The translations under genes and the position numbers were made by a program. From assembly GCF_023283845.1 (NCBI RefSeq), contig NZ_JAKILC010000022.1, positions 16,768 to 80,767 of the forward strand: DNA of 64,000 bases. The letters are read 5' to 3'. Of the stretch, positions 60,204 to 64,000 are shown in pieces (the first letter of the stretch is position 1; each line of letters begins with the position of its first letter). This stretch comes from Shewanella marinintestina. Lineage in GTDB: Bacteria > Pseudomonadota > Gammaproteobacteria > Enterobacterales > Shewanellaceae. Under the pieces are notes generated by a model. That model saw nothing but the letters and a program-made list of their open reading frames with translations, searched no databases and was not told the DNA's origin.

Positions 60204-60401
60204 CTAAGCTGAGGCGACTGCTAAGGTATTTTTAGATTCGATACCTTTCCAAACTTTCTCGTGGAAATAGAACACTACTGTGTTGACTGCTGGCTCGATT
60301 AACGCCACTGCACCACCTATGACTACGCTTCCGGTTAATAGGTAAGTGATAGTAAAAGCTACACCAAAGTGAAGTATCGCAAAAGTCATGGTTTTAATCA
60401 T
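60204..60401 (-). CDS. DUF2061 membrane protein
   Basis: A 65-residue protein with two membrane segments (TMTFAILHFGVAFTITYLLTG and VIGGAVALIEPAVNTVVFYF) and the DUF2061 mark FHEKVWK near residue 46. Function unknown. The start is ATG after a strong GGGGG-type ribosome binding site. A near-perfect Fur box lies 28 bp upstream of the start, so iron repression is expected. It converges on the antiporter with only 8 bp between the genes. Confidence 0.85.
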   Translation of the reverse strand: MIKTMTFAILHFGVAFTITYLLTGSVVIGGAVALIEPAVNTVVFYFHEKVWKGIESKNTLAVASA

Positions 60402-60428
60402 TGTAGGTCCCCCTGTTTAAGTTTGATT

Positions 60429-60449
60429 AAATGATAATGGTTATCATTT
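60429..60449. promoter_or_regulatory. Fur box upstream of the DUF2061 gene
   Basis: Perfect 9-bp arms, AAATGATAA and TTATCATTT, surround TGG. This matches the symmetric Fur consensus at 19 of 20 fixed positions and lies 28-48 bp before the DUF2061 start. Confidence 0.85.
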
Positions 60450-60514
60450 GCAATTGTAAGGGGTTATATAGATTAGTTTGATTGGATTTGTCGATTGAAA
60501 AGATGCTTTGGTTA

Positions 60515-60541
60515 TAAACCCATCAATACTGATGGGTTTAT
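60515..60541 (-). terminator. Probable menB terminator
   Basis: The inverted repeat ATAAACCCATCA/TGATGGGTTTAT with loop ATAC lies about 35 bp after the menB stop. The T tract on the minus strand is weak. Confidence 0.55.
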
Positions 60542-60575
60542 CAGTTTTACTATTTAGCTGCCTAACGCGAGATCA

Positions 60576-61478
60576 TTAATAGTGCCAAGGGAATGAAGAG
60601 AAATCTTGATCGCGTTTTTCTAAGAATGCATCACGTCCCTCACGTGCTTCTTCAGTCCCGTAAGCTAAACGAGTTGCTTCGCCTGCGAACAGCTGCTGAC
60701 CAACTAGGCCGTCATCTGGTAGGTTAAAGCCATACTTCAACATGCGCATTGCAGTTGGTGACTTAGAGTTAATCTCTTTAGCCCACTTTAATGCTTCAAC
60801 TTCTAACTCTTGATGTGGTATTGCGCGGTTAACCATACCCATATCAAATGCTTCTTCGGCTGTGTAGTTAAAGCCTAAGAAGAAGATTTCACGAGCACGC
60901 TTCTGACCAATCATTTTAGCTAGGTAAGCACTGCCGTAACCTGAATCAAAGCTACCTACATCTGGGTCAGTTTGCTTAAATACTGCGTGCTCTTTTGAAG
61001 CAAGAGTAAGATCGCACACCACATGTAAGCTATGACCACCGCCAACAGCCCAGCCAGGGACTACTGCGATAACCACTTTAGGCATAAAACGGATTAGGCG
61101 TTGTACTTCTAATATGTGTAAACGTCCCATACGAGCTACGTCAGGCGTGCCTTCTTCGGCACCTTCATACTTGTAACCATCTTTACCGCGAATACGTTGA
61201 TCACCACCGGCACTGAAAGACCATTGACCTTTTGCTGATGGGCCATTACCCGTTAATAGTACACAACCTACATCAGACCATTGGCGTGCATGGTCAAGCG
61301 CGGTATAGAGTTCATCAACGGTCTTAGGGCGGAACGAGTTTAAGCAGTCAGGACGACTAATTGCGATACGCACAGTGCCCTGATCTTTGGCTCTGTGGTA
61401 GGTAACATCTTCAAAATCAAATCCAGGAACAACATCCCATAATTCGGGATCAAAAATGTCAGATACTTGTTGTGTCAT
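60576..61478 (-). CDS. menB: 1,4-dihydroxy-2-naphthoyl-CoA synthase MenB
   Basis: MenB closes the naphthoquinone ring in menaquinone synthesis (o-succinylbenzoyl-CoA to DHNA-CoA). It has 300 residues, longer than E. coli (285). The crotonase fold has SFSAGGDQRIRG near 88 and VPGWAVGGGHSLHVVCDLTLAS near 140. KQTDPDVGSF puts D171 where E. coli has the bicarbonate-binding glycine, so this is the aspartate (type II, bicarbonate-independent) form as in Mycobacterium. The C-terminal YGTEEAREGRDAFLEKRDQDF confirms MenB. It stands alone, apart from other men genes. Menaquinone is also the electron acceptor for HemG (51-578). Confidence 0.95.
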   Translation of the reverse strand: MTQQVSDIFDPELWDVVPGFDFEDVTYHRAKDQGTVRIAISRPDCLNSFRPKTVDELYTALDHARQWSDVGCVLLTGNGPSAKGQWSFSAGGDQRIRGKDGYKYEGAEEGTPDVARMGRLHILEVQRLIRFMPKVVIAVVPGWAVGGGHSLHVVCDLTLASKEHAVFKQTDPDVGSFDSGYGSAYLAKMIGQKRAREIFFLGFNYTAEEAFDMGMVNRAIPHQELEVEALKWAKEINSKSPTAMRMLKYGFNLPDDGLVGQQLFAGEATRLAYGTEEAREGRDAFLEKRDQDFSSFPWHY

Positions 61479-61607
61479 GAGCCTATAGCCTTTTACTTGG
61501 TTGAAATACCGTAATAGTTAAAGGCTAGGCTTAATCAGATCTCAGGTCAATCTAGTTTATAGTTGAATCCACTAACTGAGATCTGCTGCATTATATAGAA
61601 AGCAATA

Positions 61608-61958
61608 TTAAAGCTGATCGCAGATATAAGTTTGGTTATCTTTGCTGAAGACTGAGTGCTTCTGAGCATGACTGCCACAGTAGTCTTGTTTAAACTCACT
61701 TAATGTTTGTTTTGATTGGCTGATGGCTTGCAGTGCTTGATTCTCGGTTGCTGAGAGTCGGTCGGCAATATCGCTCTTTAGTATATCGAGCGTATGGTCT
61801 ACGCGCTGGATTTGGGTGCCCGTCATACTATCAAGTTTGTTCTCGGCTTGTTGAAATATCCCCTCTACTTCAGCAATTGGTTCATCCAAAGTATCCGTTT
61901 CGGTATAAAGGTAGTAAAGAATGCCACCGATTATCGCTAATATGATCCAGCCCTTCAT
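61608..61958 (-). CDS. Hypothetical single-pass membrane protein
   Basis: A 116-residue protein. An N-terminal membrane anchor spans residues 4-18 (WIILAIIGGILYYLY), followed by an acidic, helical, periplasm-facing part (residues 20-92, coiled-coil-like) and a short tail with two cysteines (C94 and C113) that could pair. No known domain is recognised. The start is ATG with AGGACT upstream. It is between menB and ccoG, on the opposite strand to ccoG. Likely real; function unknown. Confidence 0.65.
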   Translation of the reverse strand: MKGWIILAIIGGILYYLYTETDTLDEPIAEVEGIFQQAENKLDSMTGTQIQRVDHTLDILKSDIADRLSATENQALQAISQSKQTLSEFKQDYCGSHAQKHSVFSKDNQTYICDQL

Positions 61959-62046
61959 CTTTTAGTCCTATCTAGGTGAATAACTTGTAGTATAAGCGTT
62001 ATAATAAGCTAGTTTTCTAGCAATATTAAAGCTGTAAGGCTGCAAA

Positions 62047-63468
62047 ATGAACGCAGAACAAAATAAAAAAGACTTCTCCAAAGCTGAAAGAATCAAAATC
62101 CATCAACCCGATGCTAATAAAGCAGACCGCTTTAATCCGCGTAATCGTATCTATGTAAGAGCGGTTGAAGGCCTGTGGAGCACATTGCGCCGACGCATAG
62201 GTTGGATAGCAATGTTGTTCTTTTTGGTTCTGCCGTGGATCCCTTGGGGCGACCGTCAAGCCGTTTGGTTTAATCTTGCTGAACAAAAATTCCATGTCTT
62301 TGGCTTAACTATCTGGCCGCAGGATTTAACCTTACTTGCCGCACTATTAATGATTGCAGCCTTTGGCTTATTCTTTATTACCACTTATTTAGGACGAGTG
62401 TGGTGTGGCTATACTTGTCCGCAAACGGTGTGGACCTTTATCTTCATTTGGTTTGAAGAGAAGTTAGAAGGGGCCCGCAACAAGCGTATTAAGCTGGACC
62501 AAATGCCATGGAGCTTTAATAAACTGTGGCGAAAAACAGCTAAGCATGGTGCGTGGCTATTGGTTTCTTTGCTAACAGCAATGACCTTTGTTTCCTATTT
62601 TGTACCAACCAGTGAAGTGTATATAGATGTATTCACACTTAATGCGAGTGGTGCTATCTACTTTTGGGTTATCTTTTTTACCTTTGCTACTTACGGTAAT
62701 GCAGGTTGGATGCGAGAGATCATGTGTATCCACATGTGCCCTTACGCTCGCTTTCAAGCAGCAATGTTCGATAAGAATACATATATAGTGGGATATGACA
62801 CAAAGCGTGGCGAAACTCGTGGCCCACGCTCACGTAAAGCAGACCCAAAAGCAATGGGGCTAGGTGACTGTATTGATTGCGACCTATGTGTACAGGTTTG
62901 CCCTACAGGTATAGATATCCGTAATGGTTTGCAGTACGAGTGTATTAACTGCGGCGCTTGTATCGATGCATGCGATACAACCATGACACGAATGGGGTAT
63001 GAAAAAGGTCTAATTAGCTACACCACAGAAAACAAACTCGAAGGGATTAAAGAAAAAGTACTTAGGCCTAAGCTGGTGGGCTACGGCGTGGTCCTTTCGG
63101 TGATGATCCTCATCTTTATCTATGCTACTGCGACAATAGCGCCAATCCGTATCGATATCATTCGCGATCGTAACCAGCTATATAGAGAAACCGATGCAGG
63201 TTTGATTGAGAACACCTTCACTCTGAAGATCCTCAATAAGACCGACAACACCCATCTATATAATATGAGTGTTGAAGGTTTGCCTAATTATGACTGGATA
63301 GGACCGCAGCAAGTCAGTATTAAGGCAGGTGAGGTACTAACCTTACCAATAAGTATTGCTGTAGACCCTGTTGACCTCTCAAGAACCATGACTCACATTA
63401 ATTTTGAGGTCGAAACAGATGATGGTTTGATAGAAGCTAAGCAAGAGTCGCGCTTCTTTGGTAATTAG
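62047..63468 (+). CDS. ccoG: Cytochrome c oxidase accessory protein CcoG
   Basis: CcoG (RdxA/FixG) is a membrane-bound iron-sulfur protein needed for copper delivery and assembly of cbb3-type cytochrome oxidase. It has 473 residues. There are several membrane spans (IAMLFFLVLPWIPWG near 56, LTLLAALLMIAAFGLFFITT near 96). Polyferredoxin-like clusters are GYTCPQTVW, CIHMCPYARF, then CIDCDLCVQVCP near 278 and CINCGACIDAC near 300. The C-terminal immunoglobulin-like FixG_C domain starts near 360. ccoNOPQ and other partners are not in this window. Confidence 0.96.
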   Translation: MNAEQNKKDFSKAERIKIHQPDANKADRFNPRNRIYVRAVEGLWSTLRRRIGWIAMLFFLVLPWIPWGDRQAVWFNLAEQKFHVFGLTIWPQDLTLLAALLMIAAFGLFFITTYLGRVWCGYTCPQTVWTFIFIWFEEKLEGARNKRIKLDQMPWSFNKLWRKTAKHGAWLLVSLLTAMTFVSYFVPTSEVYIDVFTLNASGAIYFWVIFFTFATYGNAGWMREIMCIHMCPYARFQAAMFDKNTYIVGYDTKRGETRGPRSRKADPKAMGLGDCIDCDLCVQVCPTGIDIRNGLQYECINCGACIDACDTTMTRMGYEKGLISYTTENKLEGIKEKVLRPKLVGYGVVLSVMILIFIYATATIAPIRIDIIRDRNQLYRETDAGLIENTFTLKILNKTDNTHLYNMSVEGLPNYDWIGPQQVSIKAGEVLTLPISIAVDPVDLSRTMTHINFEVETDDGLIEAKQESRFFGN

Positions 63469-63487
63469 GTTTAGCGATAAACGGTTT

Positions 63488-63513
63488 AAAAAGGGGCTTC
63501 TAGCCCCTTTTTT
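63488..63513 (+). terminator. ccoG terminator
   Basis: The stem AAAAGGGGCT/AGCCCCTTTT with loop TCT and six T, about 20 bp after ccoG. Confidence 0.9.
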
Positions 63514-63575
63514 GTACGTATCGTTTGATAACCATTCGTTTGATTCGAAAAAGCTAATTTTATTGAAAACAGCCC

Positions 63576-63603
63576 TTGCGCTACTCTGAGATATCCCTAT
63601 AAT
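63576..63603 (+). promoter_or_regulatory. rRNA operon promoter P1
   Basis: -35 TTGCGC (63576) and -10 TATAAT (63598) with a 16-bp spacer and a GCGC discriminator. A run of A/T-rich DNA at 63547-63570 would serve as an UP element. These are marks of stringently controlled, growth-rate-regulated rrn promoters. Confidence 0.75.
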
Positions 63604-63791
63604 GCGCATCCACTGACACGGCACAGCAGGCCAACTAACTAAACGAAAGCTTAGGTAGCACGGGACTTGCAGCGGTGTTAGAGGTTCTAAAATCGAAAGA
63701 GATTTGAACCAGGTGACAATCGCTTTAAGAGCTTCGAATGGTGTGACTTGAACAAAGAATCATCGCTTGAAAAACTTCTTAAAATAAGCGC

Positions 63792-63819
63792 TTGACGCCG
63801 ACACTAGGACGTGTAGAAT
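63792..63819 (+). promoter_or_regulatory. rRNA operon promoter P2
   Basis: -35 TTGACG (63792) and -10 TAGAAT (63814), 16-bp spacer, followed by a GC-rich discriminator (ACGCC). It lies about 216 bp after P1, a normal two-promoter rrn layout. Confidence 0.78.
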
Positions 63820-63865
63820 ACGCCTCCTCAGCCAAACGACCTAAGCGTCTAAGGCGCCATTTTGA

Positions 63866-64000
63866 AAGGTTTAACCTTGATAGAAGTGGCACGCTCTTTA
63901 ACAATATGACAAGCAAATCTGTGTGGACACTCACAGAGATTAAGTTATTCGAAATTGTCCATTCTTTCTAGTAAAGAGTGAGGCAATCAAAAAATTACTT
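63866..64000 (+). promoter_or_regulatory. rRNA leader with boxB/boxA antitermination signals
   Basis: The stem-loop AAGGTTTAACCTT (63866-63878, boxB-like) is followed by boxA GCTCTTTAACAA (63893-63904). A hairpin CTGTG/CACAG lies at about 63920-63937, probably part of the 16S leader processing stem. The mature 16S gene is not in the window; it should begin shortly after 64000. Confidence 0.8.

Noticed and set aside
63604..63790. Search for a tRNA or small gene between rrn P1 and P2
   Set aside because: No cloverleaf or coding frame was recognised; it is ordinary rrn upstream leader DNA.

Overview
The window is the replication-origin region of a marine gammaproteobacterium, almost certainly a Shewanella. 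The basis is gene content, gene order and protein similarity recognised by eye. Examples are hemG-trkH-yigZ-pepQ/fadBA; dnaA-dnaN-recF-gyrB opposite rpmH-rnpA-yidD-yidC-mnmE; mioC-oriC-mnmG-rsmG-parAB-atpIBEFHAGDC; then glmU and glmS, with pst nearby. The species cannot be fixed from the sequence alone.

Layout. 1-10 kb: heme, potassium, peptidase and fatty-acid oxidation genes, then small translation-quality and sulfur-transfer genes. 10-14 kb: a large secreted beta-propeller/amidohydrolase protein, followed by a non-coding stretch with a parS site that doubles as a terminator, a perfect 16-copy heptamer array and a CTAG-rich dispersed repeat. 14-18 kb: tag, glyQS and an HDOD gene. 18-25 kb (minus strand): gyrB, recF, dnaN, dnaA. 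25-29 kb (plus strand): rpmH, rnpA, yidD, yidC, mnmE. 29-33 kb: a GATC-rich gene-free stretch, a lone type IV pilin-like gene, a LysE exporter, a nucleoside hydrolase and mioC. 33.4-33.9 kb: oriC, with four DnaA boxes, about 20 GATC sites and GATCT-type AT-rich repeats. 34-46 kb: mnmG, rsmG, parA, parB and the F1Fo ATP synthase operon. 46-54 kb: a second CTAG repeat, a DsrE-like gene, glmU, a TonB-dependent receptor, a DeoR-type regulator next to glmS, and guaC. 54-62 kb: the pst phosphate operon with a broken pstS, a CPA1 antiporter, a Fur-boxed DUF2061 gene and menB. 62-64 kb: ccoG, then the promoters and leader of an rRNA operon whose 16S gene lies just beyond the right edge.

How it fits together. 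oriC, the initiator (DnaA), clamp (DnaN), gyrase subunit, RecF and ParA/ParB are within 20 kb. Four good parS sites and one partial site lie between 9 and 30 kb, so ParB would load here for origin segregation. The ATP synthase, YidC (its membrane insertase) and ribosome/tRNA genes are growth genes at high copy near the origin.

The points most worth a second look are: a single-base deletion that splits pstS while its Pho box stays intact; parS sites built into a terminator hairpin and into the conserved RecF C-terminus; the GGTTCTA array and its relation to the CTAG element, one copy of which supplies the last codons of tag; a shared 13-bp palindrome in front of glmR and glmS; a structured guaC leader; and three separate GATC/DnaA-box-like clusters. 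No CRISPR array, prophage, transposase or tRNA gene was seen.
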